DNA from: an uncultured Eubacteriales bacterium
GTDB taxonomy: Bacteria; Bacillota; Clostridia; Christensenellales; CAG-138
Reading direction: 5' to 3'
Length of the DNA: 64,000 nt
Assembly (NCBI GenBank): GCA_900544555.1
Contig: UQWD01000009.1
Coordinates: forward strand, 20,464-84,463
The number at the start of each line of letters is the position of its first letter. Position 1 is the first letter of the stretch. Positions 55,213 to 64,000 of this stretch are shown one piece after another. The position numbers were made by a program, and so were the translations under genes. Below the pieces are notes generated by a model. That model worked only from the letters and a program-made list of their open reading frames with translations, was not told the origin of the DNA and did not search any database.

Positions 55213-55547
55213 ATACTCTCCTTGAACATGTTCTTTTATTATTACACATGAATCGGGCTGAAATGGCAAGTATATAAATTGTTAATTTTTATTAAATCTC
55301 GCTTTTTGGTCTTTTTTTCGCAGCTTTACGCTAAAAGAATCTGATCTGAACCGAGTGCTCATAATCAAATGCGCCGATAGGAGCTCGAGCATTAATCAGA
55401 ACCCGCGCTATGGAATGATTAAACGCAAAAAACAATCAGCTTAGGCAATATATAGTTTGATAAGAAGAAAACTCAAAATTGTGTTTAAGACAGCAGATTC
55501 AACAAGGTGGAATGAATATCTTATTTGTAGGAATTACAAAATGACAA

Positions 55548-55870
55548 TCATTATTTGAACAGTTAGGCGGCACATATCACGTAGAAAGTATCTTAACCCA
55601 GATTTACGATTGCCAGACGAAGAAGAACAACCGATAGGTTTGTACGGACAAAGGCATTTGCGTTATCTGAAAGGTACATATATCAACCTTTTCACAAGCG
55701 GCAGTTTGAATACCCATCTTATCGGAATTGATAAACAGGCACAGGAACGCTTTGAAAGGCTCGTAGAGAACATGAAACAGGCGCAGGGCATCACAAGGCT
55801 GAAATCTCTTTAGAATGATGAATGACATACGGTCGTGCGCGAAGGAGATTGCGCAGAAGGATACTCATAG
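55548..55870 (+). pseudogene. TnpV-like transposon protein, frameshifted remnant
   Basis: Three segments in different frames: SLFEQLGGTYHVES (from 55548), YLNPDLRLPDEEEQPIGLYG and onward to 55813, and MMNDIRSCAKEIAQK (from about 55814). Together they follow the TnpV protein of Tn4451-type mobilisable elements (GGTY, LPDEEE, IGxYGQRHLRYLK, MNxIRxCA). The two frame changes show that the gene is dead. Confidence 0.7.
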
Positions 55871-55878
55871 AAGTTTGA

Positions 55879-55910
55879 CGGCAGGGTATAAAAGCTCTGC
55901 CGCTTTTCTT
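55879..55910 (+). terminator. Rho-independent terminator after the TnpV remnant
   Basis: CGGCAG (55879-55884) and CTGCCG (55897-55902) pair, followed by CTTTTCTT. Confidence 0.6.
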
Positions 55911-55965
55911 ATCGTGAAGTTATTTTGAATGATGCTCGCCTAGATGGAGGTTCGTATTTTATGAG

Positions 55966-55994
55966 TTGATATTGTTCGTTTAAACGGATATAAT
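55966..55994 (+). promoter_or_regulatory. Promoter of the HTH-response regulator pair
   Basis: TTGATA (55966-55971) and a perfect TATAAT (55989-55994) are 17 bases apart, about 30 bases before the HTH gene. Confidence 0.7.
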
Positions 55995-56022
55995 TGATAC
56001 AATACGACTTAGGGGTTCAGAA

Positions 56023-56217
56023 ATGTTTGAGTATATGACGGCGCAAGAAGCCGCAGATCGTTGGGATATATCGGTACGGCGAGTGCAAAGACTTTGCAAA
56101 GAATATCGGATTGAAGGTGTGATGAACATTAACCGTGTATGGCTTATTCCCAAAACAGCGAATAAACCTGCTGATGGCAGATATAAAGTAAACAAAAATC
56201 AAGACGGAGCTGATTGA
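56023..56217 (+). CDS. Small MerR/excisionase-like helix-turn-helix protein
   Basis: 64 residues: MTAQEAADRWDISVRRVQRL is the helix-turn-helix, and VWLIPKTANKPADGR is the wing used by MerR/Xis-type proteins. It overlaps the response regulator region and its stop lies next to the regulator start. Such small proteins often precede antibiotic-response two-component genes on mobile elements of gut Clostridia; the role is unknown. Confidence 0.8.
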   Translation: MFEYMTAQEAADRWDISVRRVQRLCKEYRIEGVMNINRVWLIPKTANKPADGRYKVNKNQDGAD

Positions 56218-56219
56218 CT

Positions 56220-56885
56220 ATGAAAAGAATTTTAATTATTGATGACGATATACATATCGGAAATGTGCTTGAAGAAACACTTTTTAAAGAGGGATATAAA
56301 ATCTCCCGTGCTTATTCTGGAACAGAGGCATTATTAGTTTTATCCAATTCAAATCCAGACCTTGTATTATTAGACTTAATGCTGCCGGGATTGAATGGAG
56401 ATGATATACTTCCACAAATAAAGGGAATACCTGTTATCGTGGTGAGTGCTAAAGTTGATATTGATAATAAAGTTGATTTGTTGCTTGGCGGGGCAGTTGA
56501 TTATGTGACGAAACCGTTTAACATGAAAGAGCTTTTAGCCAGAATTTCCGTGCATCTCAGAAATGCGGAAAGTATGCTTGTTTCTTCAGAATTGACATTT
56601 GCAGATATTGTCCTTAATACGAATACCCATATTGTAAAAATCAGCAATACGGAAATAAAATTAACAAGGACAGAGTATGCCGTTTTAAAATTGCTTATGC
56701 AAAATCCCACGCAGGTTGTTACGAAATCGCTGTTGTTAGACCGTATCAGCGCTGACACGCCAGATTGTACGGAAAGTTCTCTGAAAATGCACATCAGCAA
56801 TTTAAGAAAAAAATTGCGGGAGGTAAATAACAAAGACTATATTGAAGCTGTTTGGGGGATTGGTTTTAAAATGAGGGCGGAATAA
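56220..56885 (+). CDS. OmpR-family response regulator
   Basis: 221 residues. Receiver domain with IDDDIHIG, the phosphoacceptor Asp in LVLLDLMLPG and the Lys in VTKPF, then a winged-helix DNA-binding domain ending in AVWGIGFKMRAE. I take the ATG at 56220; the TTG at 56214 is less likely. It belongs to the group that controls lantibiotic and bacitracin-type immunity genes, which follow here. The direct repeats after its stop are its likely targets. Confidence 0.93.
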   Translation: MKRILIIDDDIHIGNVLEETLFKEGYKISRAYSGTEALLVLSNSNPDLVLLDLMLPGLNGDDILPQIKGIPVIVVSAKVDIDNKVDLLLGGAVDYVTKPFNMKELLARISVHLRNAESMLVSSELTFADIVLNTNTHIVKISNTEIKLTRTEYAVLKLLMQNPTQVVTKSLLLDRISADTPDCTESSLKMHISNLRKKLREVNNKDYIEAVWGIGFKMRAE

Positions 56886-56886
56886 A

Positions 56887-56928
56887 TCTTTACTATTTCT
56901 TTACTGTTCTCTTTACCGTTTTCTTTAC
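56887..56928 (+). promoter_or_regulatory. Four phased direct repeats, probable response-regulator sites
   Basis: TCTTTAC occurs at 56887, 56898, 56910 and 56922, at 11-, 12- and 12-base steps, so all copies face the same side of the helix. They end just before the expected -35 position of the ABC gene promoter. Tandem sites of this kind are used by OmpR-type activators. Confidence 0.7.
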
Positions 56929-56938
56929 TATTTGCAGA

Positions 56939-56944
56939 TATAAT
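56939..56944 (+). promoter_or_regulatory. -10 box of the ABC transporter genes
   Basis: A perfect TATAAT 33 bases before the ATG at 56977. At the -35 position there is only part of a direct repeat, which suggests an activator-dependent promoter. AAGGAGG lies before the start codon. Confidence 0.65.
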
Positions 56945-56976
56945 GCCAATACATTAAACAAGGAGGTTATTATTTC

Positions 56977-57891
56977 ATGGATTATGTTCTTAGGACAAAT
57001 GCTTTATGTAAAAAATACAAAGATTATAAAGCGTTAAACGGACTGTCTATGAATGTTACTAAAGGAGCAATCTATGGCTTTGTAGGGAAAAATGGTGCTG
57101 GCAAAACAACACTTATTCGTCTGATTTGTGGATTGCAAGAGCCTACATCTGGCGAATACACGCTTTATGGAACCAAAAACGCAGATAAGGAAATTTTAAA
57201 AGCACGCAGACGAATGGGGGCAGTTGTGGAAACGCCTTCGATTTATCTTGATATGACAGCCGAAGACAATTTAAAACAGCAGTACCGTATTCTGGGACTT
57301 CCATCTTATGATGGATTAGATGATATTCTAAAACTTGTTCGATTGGATAATACAGGTAAAAAGAAAGCGAAAAACTTTTCTCTTGGTATGCGGCAACGAT
57401 TAGGCATTGCCATTGCATTAGCTGGCGACCCCGATTTTTTGGTTTTGGATGAGCCTGTCAACGGTCTTGACCCACAGGGAATTATAGAAATGAGGGAGCT
57501 AATCTTAAAGCTCAATCGGGAACAGCAGATTACAGTTTTGATTTCCAGCCATATCCTTGACGAACTATCCAAACTTGCAACGCATTATGGATTTATTGAC
57601 AAAGGACAGATTGTAAAGGAAATCACTGCAAAAGAATTAGATACCGATTGTCGCAAGTGTATTCGTCTTGAGGTATCTAATACCCGAGCACTATCCCGTG
57701 TGTTAGACGGGATGAAGGTTGAATACAACATTATTTCCGACAAAACGGCTGACGTGTATGCAAAAATTAATGTTTCCAAATTGACATTAGCTTTAGCGAA
57801 AGAACATTGTGAAGTTATTTCTATGCGGGAACGGGACGAAAGTCTGGAAAGCTATTATGTCGGTCTGGTAGGAGGTAAAGAGAATGAATAA
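56977..57891 (+). CDS. Peptide-antibiotic resistance ABC transporter, ATPase (BcrA-like)
   Basis: 304 residues. Walker A GKNGAGKTT, signature FSLGMRQRLG, Walker B FLVLDEPVNGLDPQG and the switch His in LISSHILDEL. Its best fit is the BcrA/lantibiotic-protection group that exports or removes peptide antibiotics such as bacitracin and lantibiotics. Overlaps the permease gene by eight bases. Base composition is A+T-richer than that of the flanking chromosome. Confidence 0.92.
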   Translation: MDYVLRTNALCKKYKDYKALNGLSMNVTKGAIYGFVGKNGAGKTTLIRLICGLQEPTSGEYTLYGTKNADKEILKARRRMGAVVETPSIYLDMTAEDNLKQQYRILGLPSYDGLDDILKLVRLDNTGKKKAKNFSLGMRQRLGIAIALAGDPDFLVLDEPVNGLDPQGIIEMRELILKLNREQQITVLISSHILDELSKLATHYGFIDKGQIVKEITAKELDTDCRKCIRLEVSNTRALSRVLDGMKVEYNIISDKTADVYAKINVSKLTLALAKEHCEVISMRERDESLESYYVGLVGGKENE

Positions 57892-58708
57892 ACTATTAAC
57901 CGCAAATTTCATGCGTTTAGTAAAAGATAAAGTTTTTTGGATTGGCTTTGCTTTTATGTTTGCAGCAGGCATATTCTTTCCTGTCATGCGATACATGGAT
58001 ACGAAGCAGACAGGCACAATCAATCGGATAGATAATGGATTTTTAGGATGTGCCTTATTTATTGGTATTATCATGGCGGTATTTTGCAGCCTGTTTGTTG
58101 GTACGGAATACAGCGATGGCACTATCCGAAATAAAGTAATCGTTGGGCAAAACCGAAATGCAATTTATTTGGCAAATTTTCTTCTTTGTGCGGTTGTAAG
58201 CCTTATTATGTGCATCGCATTCTTTATTCCTTATCTTTGTATCGGTATTCCGCTGCTTGGTTTTTTTAATATGTCCACAAGTATGGTCTTATTATTTGTA
58301 CTGACAGCATTTTTGCTTTCTGTTGCATTTTCATCTATTTTTAATTTAATTTCAATGTTAAATCACAACAAAGCAATTACTGCTGTTGTATGCATTCTCT
58401 TAGCTTTTTTGCTTCTATTTGCGGGGGCACATTTAAATAAGATGTTAAATGAGCCTGAAACGAATATGGCCTTGATCATGACTGAAAATGGGCAAGTATA
58501 TGAAGCAATACCAAATCCGCATTATTTGAATGAGGGAGAACGCAAAACAGTTCAGTTCATTTATGATTTTGTTCCAGGCGGGCAGGTAATTCAATGTATG
58601 TCGTTAGAGGCTGCAAATTTGCCATTGTTACCCCTCTATTCGCTTATCATTATTTTGTCAACAACAGGTTTAGGTCTCTTCTGCTTCAAGAAAAAGAATT
58701 TAAAATAA
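57884..58708 (+). CDS. Peptide-antibiotic resistance ABC transporter, permease
   Basis: 274 residues with six membrane helices and an extracytoplasmic segment (about 185-225). The lead MNKLLTANFMRLVKDKVFW and CSLFVGTEYSDGTIRNKVI are typical of ABC-2 immunity permeases. Partner of the preceding ATPase. Confidence 0.88.
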   Translation: MNKLLTANFMRLVKDKVFWIGFAFMFAAGIFFPVMRYMDTKQTGTINRIDNGFLGCALFIGIIMAVFCSLFVGTEYSDGTIRNKVIVGQNRNAIYLANFLLCAVVSLIMCIAFFIPYLCIGIPLLGFFNMSTSMVLLFVLTAFLLSVAFSSIFNLISMLNHNKAITAVVCILLAFLLLFAGAHLNKMLNEPETNMALIMTENGQVYEAIPNPHYLNEGERKTVQFIYDFVPGGQVIQCMSLEAANLPLLPLYSLIIILSTTGLGLFCFKKKNLK

Positions 58709-58718
58709 GGAGTTTGAT

Positions 58719-59612
58719 ATGGAAATATGGTTATGGGTATCTATCGGCATTTTGATTGCAATTATCATTGCTTTATCAGTAAAAGTGCATATTTTACAAA
58801 AGTCAGTAAAGGAAATTCAAATTGCCTTTGCCGATAGACTCGTAACCGATACAAATATTTTGATCGATATTTCAAGTGGCGACAAGAATGTGCGTTGTTT
58901 GGCGAATACTATCAACGGGCAGCTTCGCAAGCTTCGTACAGAACGGCACCGATTTCAACGGGGTGACTTGGAACTGAAAAATGCAGTTACTAATATTTCT
59001 CACGATTTGCGAACGCCGCTTACTGCTATCTGCGGTTACTTGGAACTTATTGAACAAGAAGAAAAGTCTGAAGCTGTCAATCGGTATATCGGAATAATTA
59101 AAGACCGTGTGGATATTTTGACACAGCTTTCAGAGGAACTTTTCAGATATTCTGTTATCATTTCAACCAAAGACAATACAATCAGGGAACAGGTAATTAT
59201 CAATACGGTATTAGAAAAAAGCATTGCAGCGTTTTATACTGTTTTTATCGAACGAAATATTGTACCTGAGATACAAATATCCGAAATAAAAGTAATACGA
59301 ATGCTTGACCGTTCAGCTTTATCTCGTGTGTTTTCTAATCTGATAAGCAATGTTATAAAATACAGCGATGGAGATTTAAAAATCGTTCTGTCAGCGAATG
59401 GGGAGATAACCTTTTCCAATATGACTTCTGGATTAGATGAGATACAGGTGGGAAGGCTGTTTGACCGTTTCTATACCATAGAAGCAGCCAGAAAATCAAC
59501 AGGTTTAGGATTAGCAATTTCTAAAACACTTGTTGAACAAATGAATGGAGCTATATCAGCAACATACAAAAATGGCAGATTAAGTATCCATATCTTTTTC
59601 CCAGAACATTAA
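58719..59612 (+). CDS. Sensor histidine kinase of the resistance module
   Basis: 297 residues. A single N-terminal membrane helix, then a HisKA domain with the phosphorylated His in NISHDLRTPLTAICGY and a HATPase domain with LISNVIKYSDG (N box) and KSTGLGLAISKTL (G box). With almost no extracytoplasmic part it is of the type that senses at the membrane, often with help from its ABC transporter. It phosphorylates the response regulator encoded at 56220 (inference from the cluster). Confidence 0.92.
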   Translation: MEIWLWVSIGILIAIIIALSVKVHILQKSVKEIQIAFADRLVTDTNILIDISSGDKNVRCLANTINGQLRKLRTERHRFQRGDLELKNAVTNISHDLRTPLTAICGYLELIEQEEKSEAVNRYIGIIKDRVDILTQLSEELFRYSVIISTKDNTIREQVIINTVLEKSIAAFYTVFIERNIVPEIQISEIKVIRMLDRSALSRVFSNLISNVIKYSDGDLKIVLSANGEITFSNMTSGLDEIQVGRLFDRFYTIEAARKSTGLGLAISKTLVEQMNGAISATYKNGRLSIHIFFPEH

Positions 59613-59639
59613 AGTATGAAAGGATTTACTTATGCAAAA

Positions 59640-59904
59640 CCTGATACAGCGTTTCGCTTTCGATTTCATCCAACAATCATCAATGGAATGTATCTCCGCT
59701 TGCGGCTCTTTACCTGCCATTTCTTTAAAATACACCGCCACATTATTTATCCAACGGTAAAACAGCCTGCTGGAATTTAAATCTGTCATAAGTGCGGATT
59801 TCTTCAATCACACCTTCATCAACGCCGCACTCACGCAGTATCTTTTCTTCGTTCTCTTTCCAGATACGCCGTTTGCGTTCTTCCCGTACGTGGTTATATG
59901 CCAT
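59640..59904 (-). pseudogene. Sigma-like factor of a conjugative element, broken
   Basis: Starting at 59904 (GGAGG upstream), MAYNHVREERKRRIWKENEE, then LRECGVDEGVIEEIRTYD up to a stop at 59743. A second frame continues with EMAGKEPQAEIHSIDD. This is the N-terminal half of the sigma-70-like proteins carried by Tn916-related elements. The two frames and the missing DNA-binding end show decay. Confidence 0.6.
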
Positions 59905-60035
59905 TTGGTATGTCCTCCAATCCGAATTTTTGAAATGTAAAAATTCAGATAAGAGGGCGGGGAACGACAGCCCACGCCAGAAACAGGCTTGTCCTGCCTG
60001 CTGATAAAAAAAAAGAAAAACCGTAAGGGCTGTTT

Positions 60036-60444
60036 AGCGCCATCATAGACAATGTGGATACAGACAGCCTTGAAAGCAGCGAATTTGCCGCTTTTACCAA
60101 CCTGTTCAAAGAATGGTAACCGAAACGCATACAAGCTGTCCGACGTATACGAAGTCGAGCAAAAGCAGCTGGAGCAGGAAATGGAAATGCTGAAGTCAGC
60201 GAAGCAGATACGAAAGTAACCAAAGTTGCCAAGAAATATACCCGTATGATGAACTGACACCCGAAATACTTAACGCTTTTGTGGATAAAATCATAATCCA
60301 AGATCGTATGAAACAGGACGAAAACGGATGCAGGCGCTTGATGTTTACTATTCTTATGTCGGGTTTGTAAATATTGCCACCGATGAGGAAATGCGGGCAA
60401 TGGAACAGGAATATATGCAGCGTACCAATTTACAAACAGCCTGA
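60036..60444 (+). pseudogene. Large serine recombinase, C-terminal remnant
   Basis: Segments in several frames match the C-terminal region of TnpX-like large serine recombinases: IIDNVDTDSLESSEFAAFTN, YEVEQKQLEQEMEMLKSA, LTPEILNAFVDKIIIQD and the last YYSYVGFVNIATDEEM. No catalytic N-terminal domain remains. It marks the right part of the acquired island. Confidence 0.6.
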
Positions 60445-60719
60445 ATACTGGCAAAGGCAGGAGAAAAACTGCACTCCTGCCCATAGAAATCAATTTTTAC
60501 CCTTATCTGGTTTAACTGATGATTCCACGATGAATTAAATGCTGCTTCAAACCGCGCTTTTATAAAAAGCTTAAGCAAATTCAAATAACAATCGTTGTCT
60601 TTCATGAAATTATATCGTACTGCTAATTCCATAATTCTTCCCGCTCACGATCAAAATAAAATTGGAAAACAAAAGTTAGAGGCGCTTGAGCCAAGCTGTA
60701 TTACGAAACTATAAGCTTT

Positions 60720-60776
60720 CAACCGAACCTGACGACATGTGCGTCAGATTCGGTATGCCTTGCGCGGCAAGGGTTT
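60720..60776 (+). repeat. Dispersed palindromic repeat, copy 2
   Basis: Matches the block at 11781-11836, including CTGACGACATG, GCGTCAGATT and ATGCCTTG, with about ten changes. The stem of the inverted repeat has one mismatch here. Confidence 0.6.
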
Positions 60777-60867
60777 CATTGCGCGGGGCGCTGACCGCGC
60801 CTATGTGCAAGCGCTCCGTGTTAACTCGAAAAACGTAGCGCAGCCACTTTTTCGACACACTGAATAT

Positions 60868-60887
60868 GCCCGGCAATTATGCCGGGC
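60868..60887. other. Perfect hairpin downstream of the FtsX-type permease gene
   Basis: GCCCGGCA (60868-60875) and TGCCGGGC (60880-60887) pair around ATTA. It lies after the stop of the leftward permease gene and may stop transcription, but no T-run follows on the minus strand. Confidence 0.4.
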
Positions 60888-60923
60888 GTATTGTCGCTGT
60901 ATGAAATCCGGTTTAATAATATC

Positions 60924-63900
60924 CTATGACCGGATATTCTCGATCGGTGTGTTTTTCGTAGCCGCGCGTATCGGTATCCGGTGGATTAGCATCGTACAAA
61001 ATAGATATGCCAGGCATAGGATGATATGCACCGCCCAAGGATATAGCGAAAACTTATATTGGATAACGTCCAGCATCCGTTCTCGGAATGAAAGCGCCAT
61101 ACCCCCCGTTTTCATAATGGACGAAATCAGCATCACGATAAATACAAACATGTTGGCAACTGCAAGTGCAATCAGGCCGTTCATGAGTCCAGCGCTCCAT
61201 TTCCAGCGCTTTAGCTCAAATTCCGTAACGCCCATAGACTGCAGCACGCCTAATCTTTTCCTATCCTGTTCTACAGCTGATTCCTCCGTGTTATACAGGA
61301 TAACGCCCGCAATCAGCGCGGCCGCCAAACCAAGCATACAGATAATGACCGTATTGTTTAACGCAGCCGCAAAGACCTCCCTGTCCATATCCTTATAATT
61401 ATAGAGGGTATAACCCTGTTCTTTGCAGAAAGACAAAAGGCCCAAATCGGTTACGTCCCTGTTCGCCTGTTCGTTTCCATAAACGGCATACAGCGTTTGC
61501 CCATACAGGGTAGGATAGTATAGTTCCTGAAAATAGCTTTCCGTCTGCCACCTTTCATGCCTGCTTCCCGACGCATCGGGATACACCGTGTTTACCAATT
61601 GGTACGATCCGATAAGCGTATATCCTTGCTGGTATTGTGAGAACGGCCATATTGCCTCATCTGGGAAATATGCGATAATTCCGCTTATCGCAATATCATA
61701 TTCATAAAAATAAAATTTCAAAGTATCGCTAACAAGCTTTTCACGGCATACTGTAATATCAATTGTATCCCCGATATCAAGCGCGCGTTCTTTTTTATAG
61801 TAATTGCTCTTTCGCTTATCCGTTGTCATGGAAAGTAAGTTGTACTCCTCCAATAAATGGCGCATTCGCTCTTCCTTTTTGAATTTGGCCGGCACATCCA
61901 CATTACGCGGCGGCTTATCATAATTCCCGCCTTCGATATAAAGCGGAACGAGCAGTATCGCTTCTTTGCCTGCGTTAAAGTTATCCTCATCCACACTCCC
62001 TTCGGTAATGGCGCTTTTTAGCTGTTCAAAAATTAAAGTGTTTGTATTAACGCCATATAAATCCGTAATATATTTCCCTTCCGTTTCCGGCTCTTGAGTG
62101 AGTTGCCCCTTTTTCAAACCCGATCGCTCAACGCGCTTTCCGCCGAAATGCTCATAAAAAATCCGCTCAGGCAATATTTCGCTCAGCTTATTTATGCTTG
62201 GGCTATTCTTCATATTTTCAAACGAAATATACATCCGTTCCGCTTTCTTTAATACGTTAACCGACCCAACTCCCGTAATTTTTTCGATCTCTTGTACCCT
62301 TTCGCTTATTTCCCTGCCGGATATACCGTAATTAGCCGCTAAAAGATAATCGGGCGTGTTTATATAATGCTTTTTATCCATGTATTCTTCAAATGAAAGC
62401 GCGCTAAGCGCTACTGATGTAAGTATAATGACCGCCGCAAATGTAGACAGCCCGAGCGACAGCGCGCTTTTCCCGCGTTGTGCGGCGCGCCGCCGCCGGC
62501 AAACAGCGGCAAACGTGAGCCTGCCTTGGGGCCTGAGCTTGGCTGAGTTTTGTTTTTTCCTGACTTTTTCGTGGATACCCTGTACAGGAGGCACGCGCAT
62601 AGCCGCTATGAGCGGCCCGGACATGCCTATTAATATTGACACGCAGCATAAGGCTATTCCAATCAATACAGACTCAATATCCGCCGCGAAAATCAAAGAG
62701 CCGCCCAAAAGTATATTGTACCCCCAAACCGCGCCGTATGAAAGCACACCGCCCGCTATCAGGCCTGCAGGAAGGCTGATTAGAAGCACTAAGCCGCTCT
62801 CCCACATAAGCATGCGGGCTACCTGGGCGTTCGACGCGCCCACCGCTTTAAGAAGCGCGATACGCTTTGTCCTGCGCTTGAGCTGGGTATACAGTATTTG
62901 GAATACGGCGCATACGGTGATTAGGAAAACGCCAAACAGGACCGTTTTCATAAGCGCTTCCTCCGTTTCCCCCATGCCTGCGGGATATGCCAGGGAATTC
63001 ATTCTAAGCCGCATCTTGCCTTCCTGCACACCCAGGCTTGCCTGCATCGCCCAGTCCGTATCTTCATCGGGCCATATGCAGGCCGCCGCCTTTTCAAACA
63101 ACTCGCGCACGTTTAAAGTATCCGTACTTAGAAACGCGTGATATTCTTGCGGCATGCGGAAACCGTAACCCTGCCTCTGTATCATTGACTCGTATGCGGC
63201 GTCCACCTGCCTTAATCCGGCCTCGCTTATAAACGCGTTGGGAAGCTGATAATTCCCAGCGTCCCACCGGTCTGAATAGCTCTTCATAATTCCGCTTATT
63301 CGGAAGGTCCTGCTTACCGTCATATTACGCTCGATTGTATATCCTTCCCGCGTTATAGCGTCGACGTCGTAATGGTTCGGATTTTCAGCATTGATGAATA
63401 AACACTGATATTTTGTGAGTATACTCATGGTGTAATCTTCGTAAATGATATTATCCGGCCTGCTATGCCTAAAATATGTATGCTCGAACTGGTCATAAAA
63501 CTCTCCCATGAAATAACTTCTTAAGTAAAGTGCAATCATCTCCTTTCCGTTTTCTTCCATATAATCAAGGTCAATTTCTTCATAGTATTCTTTAAGTATT
63601 TCCCTAAAATTCGCTATCTCTTCTTCCGTTATAGGGCCGCGAACAGCTTCGACATAGGGCCAGAACCGCTCTTCATAGTAGTCATAAGAATCTCTTTCGT
63701 CTTCTGTAGGAAGTGAAATTTCATAAGTCACCGCAACCTCGTCGCCAACCTTGATATCTCCGCCCATCTGCCCCAGCCTGCTCATCTCAAGCGCGATTTC
63801 ATTTTCCCCCTCAGGCATTCGACCCTCATACATCTCAAAACGCCCGGCCTCCATCAGCCCATCGTTCATAACGCCAATGACGCCCGCCTGTTTCGACTCG

Positions 63901-64000
63901 CCTATTACCCTGCTTTCTATTATATCGGCGGTTAACTCCCCGCTACCCGCCCGAAGCGCCTCCATTTCCTCGCCCGTAGCGGAAAGCAGCGCGCCCTTCC
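60924..64000 (-). CDS. Large FtsX-domain ABC transporter permease (5' end beyond window)
   Basis: More than 1000 residues are visible and the frame is open to the window edge. Two FtsX-type membrane blocks are present: near the middle (VLFGVFLITVCAVFQILYTQ and LLKAVGASNAQVARML) and at the C-terminus (VLQSMGVTEFELKRW and three more helices). Large extracytoplasmic parts lie before each. Such permeases pair with a MacB-like ATPase, probably just outside the window, and are linked to lipoprotein release or to antimicrobial peptide resistance. It lies directly beside the island but has the base composition of the older chromosome. Confidence 0.85.
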   Translation of the reverse strand, partial: KGALLSATGEEMEALRAGSGELTADIIESRVIGESKQAGVIGVMNDGLMEAGRFEMYEGRMPEGENEIALEMSRLGQMGGDIKVGDEVAVTYEISLPTEDERDSYDYYEERFWPYVEAVRGPITEEEIANFREILKEYYEEIDLDYMEENGKEMIALYLRSYFMGEFYDQFEHTYFRHSRPDNIIYEDYTMSILTKYQCLFINAENPNHYDVDAITREGYTIERNMTVSRTFRISGIMKSYSDRWDAGNYQLPNAFISEAGLRQVDAAYESMIQRQGYGFRMPQEYHAFLSTDTLNVRELFEKAAACIWPDEDTDWAMQASLGVQEGKMRLRMNSLAYPAGMGETEEALMKTVLFGVFLITVCAVFQILYTQLKRRTKRIALLKAVGASNAQVARMLMWESGLVLLISLPAGLIAGGVLSYGAVWGYNILLGGSLIFAADIESVLIGIALCCVSILIGMSGPLIAAMRVPPVQGIHEKVRKKQNSAKLRPQGRLTFAAVCRRRRAAQRGKSALSLGLSTFAAVIILTSVALSALSFEEYMDKKHYINTPDYLLAANYGISGREISERVQEIEKITGVGSVNVLKKAERMYISFENMKNSPSINKLSEILPERIFYEHFGGKRVERSGLKKGQLTQEPETEGKYITDLYGVNTNTLIFEQLKSAITEGSVDEDNFNAGKEAILLVPLYIEGGNYDKPPRNVDVPAKFKKEERMRHLLEEYNLLSMTTDKRKSNYYKKERALDIGDTIDITVCREKLVSDTLKFYFYEYDIAISGIIAYFPDEAIWPFSQYQQGYTLIGSYQLVNTVYPDASGSRHERWQTESYFQELYYPTLYGQTLYAVYGNEQANRDVTDLGLLSFCKEQGYTLYNYKDMDREVFAAALNNTVIICMLGLAAALIAGVILYNTEESAVEQDRKRLGVLQSMGVTEFELKRWKWSAGLMNGLIALAVANMFVFIVMLISSIMKTGGMALSFRERMLDVIQYKFSLYPWAVHIILCLAYLFCTMLIHRIPIRAATKNTPIENIRS

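Noticed and set aside
62380..63141. 253-codon rightward frame opposite the FtsX permease
   Set aside because: Antisense shadow of the permease, whose membrane blocks and FtsX motifs are clear.
1..64000. tRNA or rRNA genes
   Set aside because: I looked for the conserved T-arm and rRNA signatures and saw none; a covariance search would be needed to be certain.

Overview
The window looks like chromosome of an anaerobic, spore-forming Gram-positive bacterium of the class Clostridia, with a GC content of roughly one half over most of its length. The evidence is gene content: spmA/spmB, a sensory-type [FeFe] hydrogenase with Rex, noc-rsmG-mnmG, YhaM, YlmH, DUF1292, DUF1540 and DUF5711 proteins, Fe-S serine dehydratase, class II aldolase and many lipobox lipoproteins. 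I found no rRNA or tRNA gene. The genus cannot be named from the sequence alone.

Layout. 0-5 kb: a leftward redox/H2-sensing cluster ([2Fe-2S] protein, sensory [FeFe] hydrogenase with PAS, SpoIIE-type phosphatase, Rex, cut by the left edge), then spmAB. 5-12 kb: a HAAS-type membrane protein, an uncharacterised 281-aa protein, a GntR/YtrA-type regulator with its own operator and an ABC exporter, and a decayed patch with a frameshifted secreted protein and a duplicated gene end. 12-18.7 kb: a tight seven-gene leftward operon (DUF5711, CvpA, flippase-like protein, rRNA-type methyltransferase, a double-headed RluA pseudouridine synthase, sdaAB, sdaAA). 19-24.5 kb: lipid kinase with a small coupled ORF, dapF, a TSCPD protein, a dead methyltransferase, nadE. 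24.8-32.3 kb: RCC1-repeat lipoprotein, another lipoprotein, Cu/Zn SOD, ArsR-type regulator, feoB. 32.5-39.5 kb: ylmH, phosphoesterase, DUF1292, fba, glycosyltransferase, murA, FmdB-like protein and corA. 40-47.8 kb: degenerate LytM protein, yhaM, DUF1540, pyrophosphatase, noc, rsmG, mnmG.

48.3-53.9 kb holds the most unusual feature: two minimal CRISPR loci with type I-C-like repeats and nearly identical leaders, facing each other in inverted orientation about 5 kb apart. They enclose a DUF1015 gene, pfkA, trmN6-like and rsmI. No cas gene lies in the window.

55.5-60.7 kb is visibly richer in A+T and is an acquired island: TnpV remnant, then HTH protein, response regulator, ABC ATPase, permease and histidine kinase (a peptide-antibiotic sensing and resistance module), then remnants of a sigma-like factor and a large serine recombinase. 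Four phased direct repeats before the ABC genes are the likely response-regulator sites. A large FtsX-type permease runs off the right edge.

The genes work together mainly as housekeeping units: fermentative redox control, spore maturation, glycolysis (fba, pfkA), cell wall (murA, dapF), ribosome and tRNA modification, and envelope transport. The accessory interest lies in the paired CRISPR loci, the resistance island, the fused pseudouridine synthase and several decaying genes.
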